Below the pieces are notes generated by a model. That model saw only the letters and a list, made by a program, of their open reading frames with translations, ran no database searches and was not told the origin of the DNA. A DNA stretch of 64,000 nucleotides from Alphaproteobacteria bacterium (GTDB taxonomy: Bacteria > Pseudomonadota > Alphaproteobacteria > Kiloniellales > DSM-21159), in contig JAUILQ010000018.1 in the NCBI GenBank assembly GCA_030433005.1, positions 1 through 64,000 of the forward strand. The letters are read 5' to 3'. Below, one piece after another: positions 41,136 to 50,288 of the stretch. Positions within the stretch are counted from its first letter, which is position 1; the number at the start of each line of letters is the position of its first letter. The position numbers and the translations under genes are program-made.

Positions 41136-42215
41136 ATGAAGATCCTGATGGTCAACCGCTACTTCCTGCCTTTCCTGGGCGGGGTCGAGTTGCACATCCT
41201 GGGCCTGTCGCGCTGCCTGGCCGCTCTCGGCTGCGAGGTCACCGTTGTCGCGCAGAACGCTGAGGCGGCGGACGACATCGACGGCATCCGCGTGCGGCGC
41301 GTCGACGGACCGAGAGACTTGAAGGCGATCTGCGCCGAGGGCTTCGACGTGGTCCACGCGCACATGCCACGCAACGCCTTCGCCTTTGCCGGCCTGTGGT
41401 ACGGCAAGCGGAGCGGCGCGGCGACCGCCTTCACGCCCCATGCCTTCTATCCTGGGGGCGGCCGGGCCAAGCGCCTGGCCAAGGCGGTCGTCGACAGGGC
41501 AATGATGCCGGCGCTCTTCTCGCTCGCCAACGTCACCATCAGCCTGACGCAGGTCGACCAGCGCGACGCCTTCAAGGCCGGCCTGCCCGAGCGCAAGAGC
41601 CGGATCGTTCCGAACTCCGTGGCCCTCGACAAGCTGGACCAGGTCGAGCGGCGGGATTTCGCCGAGGCCTACGGCATCGAGGGACCCTACGTGGTGCACG
41701 TCGGCCGCTTCCACATCTACAAGAACTTGCCGTTCCTGGTGCGCCACCATCGCCCCTTCGCCGACCGCCTGCGCCTCGTGCTGATCGGCCAGGACGACGG
41801 CGAACTGGCGGCCGTGCGCCGCGAGATCGCCGCCCAGGGCCTGGAGAAGAGCGTGCGGATCGTCGAGCGAGCGCCCTTCCCGGACCTCTGCAGCGCCTAT
41901 GCGGGCGCCGAGGCGCTGGTCTTGCCGACGCTCTGGGAGGGTCTGCCGACGGTGGTGCTGGAGGCGATGCACTTCGGCTGCCCCGTGGTTGCCAACGCCG
42001 TCGGCGGCATCCCGACCGTGATCGACGACGGCGAGACCGGCTTCCTGTTCGACGCCGAGCGGCCGGGCGACTACGAGGCCGCCCTGGAGCGTGCCCTGGC
42101 CTGCGGACCCGAGCTGCGCGAGAGGGCCCGCCGCCTGGTCGCCGAGCGCTACAGCTGGACGGCAAGCGCCCGGCGCATCCATGAGATCTACCGCTCGCTC
42201 GGTGCCGGCCGGTGA
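41136..42215 (+). CDS. Glycosyltransferase family 4 (WaaG-like)
   Basis: 359-residue GT-B enzyme. The N-terminus KILMVNRYFLPFLGGVELHI has the GG loop that binds the phosphate donor. The middle has HVGRFHIYKNLPFLV, and the C-terminus carries PTLWEGLPTVVLEAMHFGCPVVANAVGG with the E-x7-E motif. First of five co-directional plus-strand genes ending at 47.2 kb. Its stop overlaps the GTG of the next gene (GTGA), so they are coupled. Confidence 0.9.
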   Translation: MKILMVNRYFLPFLGGVELHILGLSRCLAALGCEVTVVAQNAEAADDIDGIRVRRVDGPRDLKAICAEGFDVVHAHMPRNAFAFAGLWYGKRSGAATAFTPHAFYPGGGRAKRLAKAVVDRAMMPALFSLANVTISLTQVDQRDAFKAGLPERKSRIVPNSVALDKLDQVERRDFAEAYGIEGPYVVHVGRFHIYKNLPFLVRHHRPFADRLRLVLIGQDDGELAAVRREIAAQGLEKSVRIVERAPFPDLCSAYAGAEALVLPTLWEGLPTVVLEAMHFGCPVVANAVGGIPTVIDDGETGFLFDAERPGDYEAALERALACGPELRERARRLVAERYSWTASARRIHEIYRSLGAGR

Positions 42216-43378
42216 TCGCAACCGGAAAGGCGCGAACCCGGCCGCGCATGGCCATCGTACGGCCACACGCGCCGAACTTCGCGGAGCTCGCGCTCTATGC
42301 GCCGCTCAGCGATGACTACGACATGACCTATTTCTACGCCGGCGCGCCCGAAGCGGTGGCCCGGCACGAGCTCGACGCGCTCGGCTGCCGCGAGATCGCG
42401 GTGCGCCGCTACAAGGCGATGGGCGAGCTGGTCCCGACCGCGCCGCTGCGCCGCGCCTTCGACTACAAGCTCGGCTTCGCCTCGGGGCTGCTCGACCGGC
42501 TCGACGAGATCCTCGCCCACGACATCGTCAATCTCGTCGACCCCACCTATTTCCATGCCCGCCAGATCGTCGACCGGCTGCGACCGGACCAGCGCCTGGT
42601 GGTCGTCCGCTTCGAGATGATCCCCGAGCGCTACCACTCGGCGCTGCTCGCCGGGGAGGCCGCAGCGCGCGTGCTCGCGCGTGCCGATGCCGTGCTCTGC
42701 GCCACCGAGGCGGCGCGCCGCAGCCTGCTGCTGCCGGAATCGGCGGCGCCGCGCGTCGAGACCCTCTATCCGGCCGTCGCCGTCTCCAACCCGGAGGCCA
42801 CGCCGGCGGCGCCGTCCGTCGAAGGCGCCCCCGTGGTGACCATGGTGGCGCGCCTGCAGTGGCAGAAGGGCGTGCAGGACTTCATCGCCGCCCTGGCGGT
42901 GCTCCGGCGCGCGCACGGGCTGAACGTGGTCGGCCAGCTGATCGGCGGCGGCCGCCCCGAGCCCTGGCGCCGGCTGGCCGGGCGCCTGGGCGTCGCCGAC
43001 GGCTTGCGCCTTGAAGGCCGGCTGGACAACGCTGCCGTGCGCGCGGCGCTGCGCGCCAGCCACGCCTACTGCCAGCCGAGCCTGGCCAGCCGCACCTGGT
43101 GCGAGCAGCTCGGCTATGCCGTCCTGGAGGCGATGGGCGAGGGCGTGCCGGTGGTCGCCTACCGCAGCGGCGCGCTGGAGGAAGTGATCGGCCCCGACGG
43201 CCGCTTCGCCGCCGCGCGCAACGTCGGCGAACTGGCCGACCGGCTGGCCGAGGCCGTGGCCCTGCCCGAGGCCGAGCGCGCCGCCGAAGGGCAGCGGCTC
43301 GCGGCGCGGGTCAGGTCGTGCTTTGATCCGGCGCGCCAAGCTGAGACACTGCGCGGCATCCTGGCGAGCCTCCGATGA
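42212..43378 (+). CDS. Glycosyltransferase family 4
   Basis: 388 residues of a GT4-like GT-B enzyme. Donor-domain strands VVTMVARLQWQKGVQDFIAAL and QLIGGGRPEP are visible, then ASRTWCEQLGYAVLEAMGEGVPVVAYRSGALEEVI with the E-x7-E-type motif. The N-terminal domain (FAELALYAPLSDDYDMTYFYAG) resembles acceptor-binding halves of polysaccharide GTs. The GTG at 42212 overlaps the previous stop; an ATG at 42248 (MAIVRPHAPN) is also plausible and would remove a 12-residue basic leader. Its stop overlaps the next start. Confidence 0.87.
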   Translation: MIATGKARTRPRMAIVRPHAPNFAELALYAPLSDDYDMTYFYAGAPEAVARHELDALGCREIAVRRYKAMGELVPTAPLRRAFDYKLGFASGLLDRLDEILAHDIVNLVDPTYFHARQIVDRLRPDQRLVVVRFEMIPERYHSALLAGEAAARVLARADAVLCATEAARRSLLLPESAAPRVETLYPAVAVSNPEATPAAPSVEGAPVVTMVARLQWQKGVQDFIAALAVLRRAHGLNVVGQLIGGGRPEPWRRLAGRLGVADGLRLEGRLDNAAVRAALRASHAYCQPSLASRTWCEQLGYAVLEAMGEGVPVVAYRSGALEEVIGPDGRFAAARNVGELADRLAEAVALPEAERAAEGQRLAARVRSCFDPARQAETLRGILASLR

Positions 43379-44343
43379 CCTCGAGCGAGCAACCACAGGC
43401 CCCGACGTCCGCACGCAGCTGGTTGCCGGTGCCCTGCCGGCTGGAGGTGGTCGCCTGCCCGCTCTGCGGCAGCGATGCACACGAGCAGCTGCTTCGGCAC
43501 GACGCCTTCGGCTTTCCGACCGGGCTCAGGGCCTGCCGGGACTGCCACCTGCTTTACGTCGCCCCGCGGCCGACGTTCGACTTCATGGACCGCTTCTATC
43601 GTCGCGACTACCGGCGCTTCTACGACGGCATCAGTGCCGTCTCGGAGGACTACGTGCGCCGCCGAGGCTGGCACGAGACCGCGCGCACGCGCCTCGAGCG
43701 CTACGAGCGCTTCCTGCCGCGTGGCGGGCGCCTGCTCGACGTCGGCTGCGGCGCCGGGCTCTTCGCCGCGCTCGCCCGCGATGATCGCGGTCTCGCTGCG
43801 ATCGGGCTTGAGCCGGACCCCGCCATGCGGGACTGGGCGGGCCGGGAGCTGGGCCTTGAGGTTTGCGCCGGCAGCTTCGGGGACGGCAGCGTCGAGGGCC
43901 GCTTCGACGTCGTCTCGGCTTTCCATGTCGTCGAGCACCTCCACGACCAGGCCGCCTTCTTCGGATTTGTGCGCCGGCATCTGGAACCCGGGGGCGTCCT
44001 CTTGGTCGAGGTGCCCGATGTCGAGGGGCCGTGGCGCGACATCGGCATGTTCCATATCGCCCATCTCTTTGCCTTCTCACCTTCGACGCTGAGAGCGATG
44101 GCGGCGCGCCACGGCTTCGAGGCCGTCGAGCTCGGCAGCCGGGTGGACCCGAACGGGGCCCAGTGCGTCAGCGCGGTCTTTCGCGACACGGGCGCAGCCG
44201 CTCCCCTGATCGGCGATCCGCTGGACCAGGAGGTGCGCCGGCGCATCGGGGCCCTGCCTCGCGACCGCGGCTACCGGGTCTTGCGCAACCTCGCCAAGCA
44301 GGGCCTGACGCTCGCGCGCGGCGGCGTCACGAGACGGAGCTGA
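43375..44343 (+). CDS. SAM-dependent methyltransferase with an N-terminal zinc-binding segment
   Basis: 322 residues. Two cysteine pairs near the N-terminus (VACPLCGSD and LRACRDCHLLYV) form a Methyltransf_13-like zinc finger. The SAM domain has LLDVGCGAGLFAAL and FDVVSAFHVVEHLHD, and the C-terminal GALVEVPDVEGP-like VEVPDVEGPWRDIGMFH. This class (often paired with nucleotide-sugar C-methylation) fits a polysaccharide locus. ATG overlaps the upstream stop (ATGA); the polymerase gene follows after four bases. Confidence 0.85.
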   Translation: MTSSEQPQAPTSARSWLPVPCRLEVVACPLCGSDAHEQLLRHDAFGFPTGLRACRDCHLLYVAPRPTFDFMDRFYRRDYRRFYDGISAVSEDYVRRRGWHETARTRLERYERFLPRGGRLLDVGCGAGLFAALARDDRGLAAIGLEPDPAMRDWAGRELGLEVCAGSFGDGSVEGRFDVVSAFHVVEHLHDQAAFFGFVRRHLEPGGVLLVEVPDVEGPWRDIGMFHIAHLFAFSPSTLRAMAARHGFEAVELGSRVDPNGAQCVSAVFRDTGAAAPLIGDPLDQEVRRRIGALPRDRGYRVLRNLAKQGLTLARGGVTRRS

Positions 44344-44347
44344 CGCC

Positions 44348-45709
44348 ATGGCCGGCGCGCTCCTTCTCGGCGTCTGGGCGATCTTCAGCTTTCTCGTGGG
44401 CGCCTACCGCTTCCAGGCGATGTTTCTCGTCGTGCTCGCCGTCACCTGCCTGCAGGGCCTCGTCCTGCCTGCCCTCTACTCGGCCGGCGCACCCGCCGGC
44501 ATCGTCTCGGCGATGCTGCTGTTCAAGGACGTCGGGCTGGCGATGCTGTTCCTGGTCGCCCTGCTCAGCGGCGCGGTCCTGCGCCTGCTGAGCCAGAGTG
44601 CGGCGGCCCAGCTCCTGGCCATGTTCACGGCCTACAGCCTGGCACGCGGCTTCCTGGATTTCGCGTTCGCAGGCGTCGATCTGGTGAGCTACGGCTCGGT
44701 CGGCCGCCAGATCCTCTTCCCTTTCCTGGCGGTCTGCGTCGGCGGCGCCCTGATCCACCGTCACCAGGACTCCGGCAAACGCACGATCGAGCGCGGCCTC
44801 GCCTTCGTCACCTGGCTGGTGATCGGCGCCCTCGTGCTGCATGCGCTCACCGGACCGGAATGGTGGGCGCACAACGCCAACATCGCGCGCTTCAATCTCG
44901 ACATCCGGGGCCATACCGAGCTCGCCCAGCTCTACGACCTCGGCTTGGCGGCAAACGCCGAGATGCGCGATTCCGTGTGGTCTCCCTTCGCGTTCCGGAT
45001 CTTCGGCAGTTTCGGCGACTCGCTCGCCTTCGGCCAGGTCGCGGCCGTCGTCTTCGCCTACCAGCTGGCGCGCAATCAGGAGCGCCGTCGCACGGCGCTG
45101 ACCGTGCTGCTGGTCGGTGCGGCGGTGCTGTTCAGCTTCTCGCGCTCGGCCTGGCTCGCGGCCTGGGCCATGGCCCTGGTCGTCATGACCGGCATGCGCC
45201 AATGGGGCCGCATCCTGTTCGCCGCGAGCGGCGTGTTCATCCTTGTCAGCCTGACCCCCGGCATCGTCGGCTTCGTCGATTCGACCCTCGCCCAGTTCGG
45301 CAACTGGCGCGCCGGCTACGAGCACGCCGAGGGCGTGGTCCGCTTCTACAGCGAGGGACTGTGGCAGGCGGAGAACCTGCTCGGCCGCGGCATCGGCAAC
45401 CGGACCATCCCGGAGAGCGGCTACGCTTGGCTCCTGGAGCAGTTCGGCATGCCCGCCCTTCTGCTGCTCGTAGCCTTCTTCCTCGTCGCGGTGCGCGAGA
45501 TCCGCAGCGGCGGACCGCACAATCACGTCCCGACGGTCGCCCGCGGCCTGTGCCTCGCTTCGCTGCTGACTCTGAACTTCGCGGAGTATCCCTTCGCCTT
45601 CACCACCTACCTGCTGGGCTGGAGCCTGATCGGCTTCGCCCTGATGCAGCGTCAGCCGGCCACGGCGCGGCACCGAAAGGCGCCGTCGACGGCCGCGCTG
45701 CGCGCGTAA
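44348..45709 (+). CDS. Wzy-like polysaccharide polymerase
   Basis: 453 residues with about 11-12 hydrophobic helices and one large periplasmic loop between roughly 150 and 210. The Wzy/O-antigen ligase superfamily pattern appears in FRIFGSFGDSLAFGQVAAVVFAYQL and LFSFSRSAWLAAW, then GIGNRTIPESGYAWLLEQFG. Candidate for repeat-unit polymerisation in the periplasm. The next gene is a second member of the superfamily, so one of the pair may act as ligase. Confidence 0.8.
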   Translation: MAGALLLGVWAIFSFLVGAYRFQAMFLVVLAVTCLQGLVLPALYSAGAPAGIVSAMLLFKDVGLAMLFLVALLSGAVLRLLSQSAAAQLLAMFTAYSLARGFLDFAFAGVDLVSYGSVGRQILFPFLAVCVGGALIHRHQDSGKRTIERGLAFVTWLVIGALVLHALTGPEWWAHNANIARFNLDIRGHTELAQLYDLGLAANAEMRDSVWSPFAFRIFGSFGDSLAFGQVAAVVFAYQLARNQERRRTALTVLLVGAAVLFSFSRSAWLAAWAMALVVMTGMRQWGRILFAASGVFILVSLTPGIVGFVDSTLAQFGNWRAGYEHAEGVVRFYSEGLWQAENLLGRGIGNRTIPESGYAWLLEQFGMPALLLLVAFFLVAVREIRSGGPHNHVPTVARGLCLASLLTLNFAEYPFAFTTYLLGWSLIGFALMQRQPATARHRKAPSTAALRA

Positions 45710-45796
45710 ACGGTCTGTTAACCTAGGCAGCGCCCTCGATCGGCGCTATACGGCGGGCCAGTGGTACCGCCTGGAGTCGAGGGGCCGCGCCGTCCG

Positions 45797-47194
45797 ATGC
45801 CCGAACGCCTGCTGTTCTGGGGCCTCACCGCCCTCGTGATGCTTTCCCCCCTGCCGTTCGGCAGCAACCGGCCCTGGTCATGGCACCTGCTGGCGCTGCT
45901 GGTCGGCCTGGCGGCCCTGGGCTGGTCGGCGGTCGCGCTGCGCCGCGGCCAGGTCCCGGTGCCGCCGCTGCGCGTGCTGCCGGTCGCCCTGCCGTTCGCG
46001 CTGGCGCTCGCCTGGGCCGCGCTGCAGGCCTCCGGCTGGACCCCGGTGACCCTCGACCATCCGGCCTGGACCGTGCTCGCCGAGAGCCTCGGACGACCCG
46101 TCGAGGGCCGTCTTTCGGTAATGCCTGCGGCCGCCTGGGACGGGCTCGCCCGGCTGCTCTGCTATGGACTGGTGTTCTGGCTGGCGCTGCAGCTCTGCCG
46201 CGACCGCCGGCGCGCCCGGCTGGCGCTCCGGGCCGTCGTCGTCGCCGCAACGCTCTTCGCCCTCTACGGCCTGGTGGCGCATCTGAGCGGCAGCAACAGC
46301 ATCCTGTGGTTCCAGAAGTGGTCCTACGAGGACTACGCCACCGGCCCGTTCGTCAATCGCAACTCCTTCGCGACCTACCTCGGCATCGGCCTCGTCGGCG
46401 GCCTCGCCCTGCTGATCGAGGCCTGGCTCGGGGCGGTCGAGTTCACGGTCACGCGGCGCCATCGCCTGCATCGCACGATCGAGCTCGCCGGCCGCCAAGC
46501 CGTGCCCATTCTGGGCCTCATCGTGATGGCCAGCGCCCTGCTGCTGACCGGCTCGCGTGCGGGCCTTGCCGCCACCCTGGCCGGGCTCGCGGTACTGGTC
46601 GCCCAGTTCGCCTGGGCGCGCCGCGACGGGCCGCTGCTGCGCGGTCTGGTGATGGTGCTGCTACTGGGCATGGTCGGGCTGTTGCTGGTCAGCGGCGAGG
46701 CGACCACGCAGCGTCTCGGCGACACCGGGGCTTCCCTGGAGGCGCGCGGCCGGGTTTACGAGGCGACGCTCCAGGCCATCGGCACGGCACCGCTGATCGG
46801 CACCGGCCTCGGGTCCTTCGACCTGGTGTTCCAGCAGTTCCAGCCGAGCTCCGTGCACGGCAACTGGGACAAGGCGCACAACACCTACCTGGAGAACGCC
46901 CTGGAGCTCGGCGTTCCCGCCGCCGCCCTGCTGGCGCTGGGGCCGCTGCTGGCCGCCCTGCACTGCCTGCGCGGCACCTGGCGCCGCCGCCGCGACGGCG
47001 TCTTCCCGGCCGTCGGACTGGCCGCGTCGGTGCTCGTCGCCGCGCATGCCCTGGTCGACTTCAGCCTGCAGATTCCGGCGGTCGCCGTGACCTGGTGCTT
47101 CCTGCTCGGCATGGGCAGCGCCCAGGCCTGGCGGCGAGACGACCTGAGGCGCTCAGCCCCTGCCGGCGGCGGGCCGCAGGAGGCGCGATCCTAG
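45797..47194 (+). CDS. O-antigen ligase / Wzy_C family membrane protein
   Basis: 465 residues with about 12 hydrophobic segments. Signatures: FVNRNSFATYLGIGLVGGLALL, LLLTGSRAGLAATLAGLAVL, then GTGLGSFDLVFQQFQPSS and KAHNTYLENALELGVP, characteristic of the O-antigen ligase superfamily. It could be the polymerase with the previous gene in another role, or vice versa. The ATG at 45797 (MPERLLFWGL) is preferred to a GTG at 45761. It converges with the next (minus-strand) gene, 13 bases away. Confidence 0.85.
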   Translation: MPERLLFWGLTALVMLSPLPFGSNRPWSWHLLALLVGLAALGWSAVALRRGQVPVPPLRVLPVALPFALALAWAALQASGWTPVTLDHPAWTVLAESLGRPVEGRLSVMPAAAWDGLARLLCYGLVFWLALQLCRDRRRARLALRAVVVAATLFALYGLVAHLSGSNSILWFQKWSYEDYATGPFVNRNSFATYLGIGLVGGLALLIEAWLGAVEFTVTRRHRLHRTIELAGRQAVPILGLIVMASALLLTGSRAGLAATLAGLAVLVAQFAWARRDGPLLRGLVMVLLLGMVGLLLVSGEATTQRLGDTGASLEARGRVYEATLQAIGTAPLIGTGLGSFDLVFQQFQPSSVHGNWDKAHNTYLENALELGVPAAALLALGPLLAALHCLRGTWRRRRDGVFPAVGLAASVLVAAHALVDFSLQIPAVAVTWCFLLGMGSAQAWRRDDLRRSAPAGGGPQEARS

Positions 47195-47207
47195 GCCGCG
47201 GGCCGGC

Positions 47208-47960
47208 TCAGGCCGGATCGTGGCGGCGCAGCCAGGCCGCCGCGTCGGGAACCGCGGCCAGGGCGTCGAGCAGCCGTCCGCGATAGTCGGTTCTGGCCTC
47301 GAGGCCGGCGAGCACGCGCTTGGTGGTGGTCACGTCGTGGCGCCAGGCCAGGCGGACCTGCTGGGCCCAGAGATCCCGGCCGTCGGCCGAAAGCGCGTCC
47401 CAGAGCTGCAGCCCGAGGACGATCCTCGAGGCGAACTGGTCGGGCTGGAACGGCGCCGTCTGGATCGCGCCGAGAAGGGCGGTGGCCGCCGCCTGCAGCC
47501 GGCCCAGAACCGCCTCGTTGTAGGCGAGCCGCAGCCAAGCGTGGCTGTCGAGGGGCTGCTGCCGGAGCGCCTGCCAGAAGGCGGCGCGCGACGCGAGCAG
47601 ATCGGCGAGGCGGTCGGGTCCCTCGGCGTCGGGCAGGCCTTGCGCCCGGTACAGCAGCGCGAGCGCCAGCTCGTGCCAATGCTCGCCGCTTTCGGCCCGG
47701 GCCAGGGCTTGGCGCCGGCTCTCGACCAGAGCCTGGAGAACCGGCCGCTCGATGGCCTCGCCTTCGTAGAGGCGCTCGACCGCCGGATCGCCGGGCAGCG
47801 CCGCGACCGCCGCGAGGAAGCGCGGCAGCGCCAGGCCGATCGCCGCCAGCGCGACCAGCGCACAGCCCGCTGCAGCGAGCCACGCGGCACCCCGCGCCGG
47901 TCGCCCCCCCGAGGCGCTGCGCGCCGAGCTATTCCTGATAGTATTCGCGGTAGCGGCCAT
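47208..47960 (-). CDS. Membrane-anchored hypothetical protein with a helical (TPR-like) domain
   Basis: 250 residues, not assigned to a named family. One transmembrane helix (about 28-50, AAGCALVALAAIGLALPRFLAAVAA) is followed by a helix-rich domain with TPR-like elements: EHWHELALALLYRAQGLPD, QQPLDSHAWLRLAYNEAVLGR and PFQPDQFASRIVLGLQLW. In other polysaccharide loci such proteins sit beside O-antigen ligase and tyrosine-kinase genes, which is the position here. The first 31 bases overlap the end of wzc on the same strand, so co-translation is likely. Confidence 0.75.
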   Translation of the reverse strand: MAATANTIRNSSARSASGGRPARGAAWLAAAGCALVALAAIGLALPRFLAAVAALPGDPAVERLYEGEAIERPVLQALVESRRQALARAESGEHWHELALALLYRAQGLPDAEGPDRLADLLASRAAFWQALRQQPLDSHAWLRLAYNEAVLGRLQAAATALLGAIQTAPFQPDQFASRIVLGLQLWDALSADGRDLWAQQVRLAWRHDVTTTKRVLAGLEARTDYRGRLLDALAAVPDAAAWLRRHDPA

Positions 47961-50202
47961 AGTAGTAGCCGTGGTCGCCGTAGCCGTACTTGACGTGTCG
48001 CCGCAGGTTGACCTGGGACAGCACGACCCCGGCGATGCGCGCCTTCGACTGGCTGAGCTGCTGCATCGAGCTGACCGCGACCTTCCGCGGGGTCTTCTCC
48101 CACTGCGTGACGAAGAGCGTGCGGTCGGCGAGCGCGCCGAGGTTGAGCGCGTCGGCGACCGCCATGACCGGCGCCGAGTCGAGTACGACCAGGTCGTAGG
48201 CCTGGGCCAGCTCGTCGAGCATGCGTCCGAAGGTCTTGGACTGCAGCAGGTCCTGGGGGTTCGGCACGCGACTGCCCGAGAGCAGGACGTGCAGGCCGGT
48301 CGCCTCGTCGCGGAAGATCGCGGTCTCCAGCTTGCCCGGCTCGGTCAGCACGTCGGTCAGGCCGGTCGGCATCTCCTGGGCGTCGTAGCCCTCCGGCCGG
48401 ATCAGGCGATGCAGCGCCGGCCGGCGCACGTCGCAGTCGATCAGCAACGTGCGCTTGCCGCCCATTGCCGCAACGCGGGCCAGCGACAGCGAGGTCACGG
48501 TCTTGCCCTCGCCCGGCACCGAGGAGGTCACCAGCACGGTGCGCGGCGGCTCGTCGATGTCGGACAGCAGCACGCCGGCGAGCAAGGTGCGCATCGATTC
48601 GGCGAACTGCGAGGCCGGCTTCTCGATCAGCACGCGGTCGGGCCGCGGCCGCCGTCCGAGACCGCCCTGCATCGGCACCAGCGCCAGGGTCGGCAGGCCG
48701 GTCGCCGAGCGGATCTGCTCGCCGGTGCGGAAGCCGTTGTCGAGCCGCTCGACCAGCACAACGAGGCCGACGCCGAGCAGCAGCGAGCCGGCCAGCGCCA
48801 TGCCGGCGATCAGCTTCTTGTTCGGGAAGGACGGCGAGAGCGGCACGTCGGCGCGCGAGATGATCCGCGCGTCGGGCTGCTCGATCTCCTGCTGGCCGGT
48901 GGTCTCCTTGAAGCGGCCGAGGAAGGTCTCGTAGAGCGTGCGGTTGGCCTGGGCGTCACGTTCCAGCTCGGCGAGGCCGATCTCGGCCGAGCGGTTCTGG
49001 TTGGACTCCGACTTCAGGGCCTCGAGGTCGGCGTTGAGCGTCGCCTCGCGCGCCTTGGCGACCTGGACCTCGTTCTCCAGGTTCTGGACGATCTTCTGGA
49101 CCTCGCGGCCGATCGAGGCGCGCAGGTCGCCGATCTCGGCGCGGGCGTTGACGATGCGCGGGTGGCGCTCGCCGTAGCGGGTCAGCAGCTCCGAGAGCTT
49201 GCGCTGCAGCTCGGCCTCCTGCTCGCGCAGCGTCTGGATCAGCTGCGACTGCAGCACCTGCGCCGCCGACTCGGCGCCGCCGCGGTTGACCAGGCTGCGC
49301 ACCTGCGACAGCCGGGCCTCGGCCGCCGCGCGCTCGGCGCGCGCCAGGGTCAGCTGGGTGTTGAGCTCGGTCAGCTGCTGGGTCGAGACGTTGCTTTCCT
49401 CGGTGTCGGCGATGTCGAAGCGCTGGCGGTAAGCGACGATCGCGCGCTCCGACTCCTCGACCTGCGCGCGCAGCCCGGCCAAGCGGTCGCTCAGCCAGGC
49501 GTTGGCCCGTGCCGTCGCCTCGAACTTCGCCTCAAGCTGGCTGACCAGGTAGAGGTCGGCGACCTTGTTGGCGATGCGCGCCGCCTTGAACGGCGATTCC
49601 GAGGTGAAGTAGATGCCGATGACCAGAGAACGGCCGATCGGCCTCACCGACAGCCGCGCCAGGAAGTTGTCGACGACCTTGGCGGTTTCCAGGCGTGCCA
49701 GCTCCTCGGGGTCCGGCTCCGCGAGCGGCTGGTCCGGGCCGAGCACGGCCAGCCAGGACTCCGGGATCCAGGACAGCGGATTAAGCGACGGCAGCAAGCC
49801 GGTGTCCTGGCGCAGGGCGGGATTGAACTCCGGGTCATCCGCGAGGCCGAGTTCCTCGATCGCCCGTTCTGCCAGAGCGCGCGAGGTCAGAACCTCGACC
49901 TCGCTTTCGACCGTCGTGGCATCCGGATTGGCGCCGGTCAGCACGCTCTCGATGTCGACGACCCGCTGCTGGCGGGTATCGAGCATGACCCGCGTCTCGG
50001 CGGTGAACAGCGGCGTCAGCTGAAAGGCGATCAGGATCGCCAGGCCGGTCAGCAGCACGGCGGTGCCGATGACGATCCAGCGCCGGCGCCAGAGCGTGCG
50101 GACGAGTTCGGCGACGTCGATCTCGGCCGACCTCTCCGAGAAACCGTCATCGCGCCGTTCCGTCAGATCCTCGCGTCGCCTCAGAGGAGTGGCCGCGTCC
50201 AT
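47929..50202 (-). CDS. Wzc-type tyrosine autokinase / chain-length regulator
   Basis: 757 residues, polysaccharide co-polymerase 2a family. TM1 is at about 42-62 (VIGTAVLLTGLAILIAFQL), then a long periplasmic coiled-coil with Ala/Glu/Arg-rich helices (about 200-400), and TM2 at about 460. The cytoplasmic kinase has Walker A SSVPGEGKTVTSLSLARVA, A' LLIDCDVRRP and B VVLDSAPVMAV. The C-terminal tyrosine cluster, around YGYGDHGYYYGRY, is the autophosphorylation site. It controls chain length and export. The start was set at the ATG at 50202; another lies 48 bases upstream. Confidence 0.94.
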   Translation of the reverse strand: MDAATPLRRREDLTERRDDGFSERSAEIDVAELVRTLWRRRWIVIGTAVLLTGLAILIAFQLTPLFTAETRVMLDTRQQRVVDIESVLTGANPDATTVESEVEVLTSRALAERAIEELGLADDPEFNPALRQDTGLLPSLNPLSWIPESWLAVLGPDQPLAEPDPEELARLETAKVVDNFLARLSVRPIGRSLVIGIYFTSESPFKAARIANKVADLYLVSQLEAKFEATARANAWLSDRLAGLRAQVEESERAIVAYRQRFDIADTEESNVSTQQLTELNTQLTLARAERAAAEARLSQVRSLVNRGGAESAAQVLQSQLIQTLREQEAELQRKLSELLTRYGERHPRIVNARAEIGDLRASIGREVQKIVQNLENEVQVAKAREATLNADLEALKSESNQNRSAEIGLAELERDAQANRTLYETFLGRFKETTGQQEIEQPDARIISRADVPLSPSFPNKKLIAGMALAGSLLLGVGLVVLVERLDNGFRTGEQIRSATGLPTLALVPMQGGLGRRPRPDRVLIEKPASQFAESMRTLLAGVLLSDIDEPPRTVLVTSSVPGEGKTVTSLSLARVAAMGGKRTLLIDCDVRRPALHRLIRPEGYDAQEMPTGLTDVLTEPGKLETAIFRDEATGLHVLLSGSRVPNPQDLLQSKTFGRMLDELAQAYDLVVLDSAPVMAVADALNLGALADRTLFVTQWEKTPRKVAVSSMQQLSQSKARIAGVVLSQVNLRRHVKYGYGDHGYYYGRYREYYQE

Positions 50203-50288
50203 CGCATCCTTGTCTCGCTGCTGCCCCGGCTGGCCGGCCAGCGCCGCCACCGCGTAAGCCCCTTGATCCGGCCTCGTGGGCCGGAGCC

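Noticed and set aside
45707-45721. TAAA-N7-TTAA resembling a CtrA box
   Set aside because: It overlaps the stop codon of the polymerase gene inside an apparent operon, so it is a poor promoter candidate, although it is as close to the consensus as the other sites.
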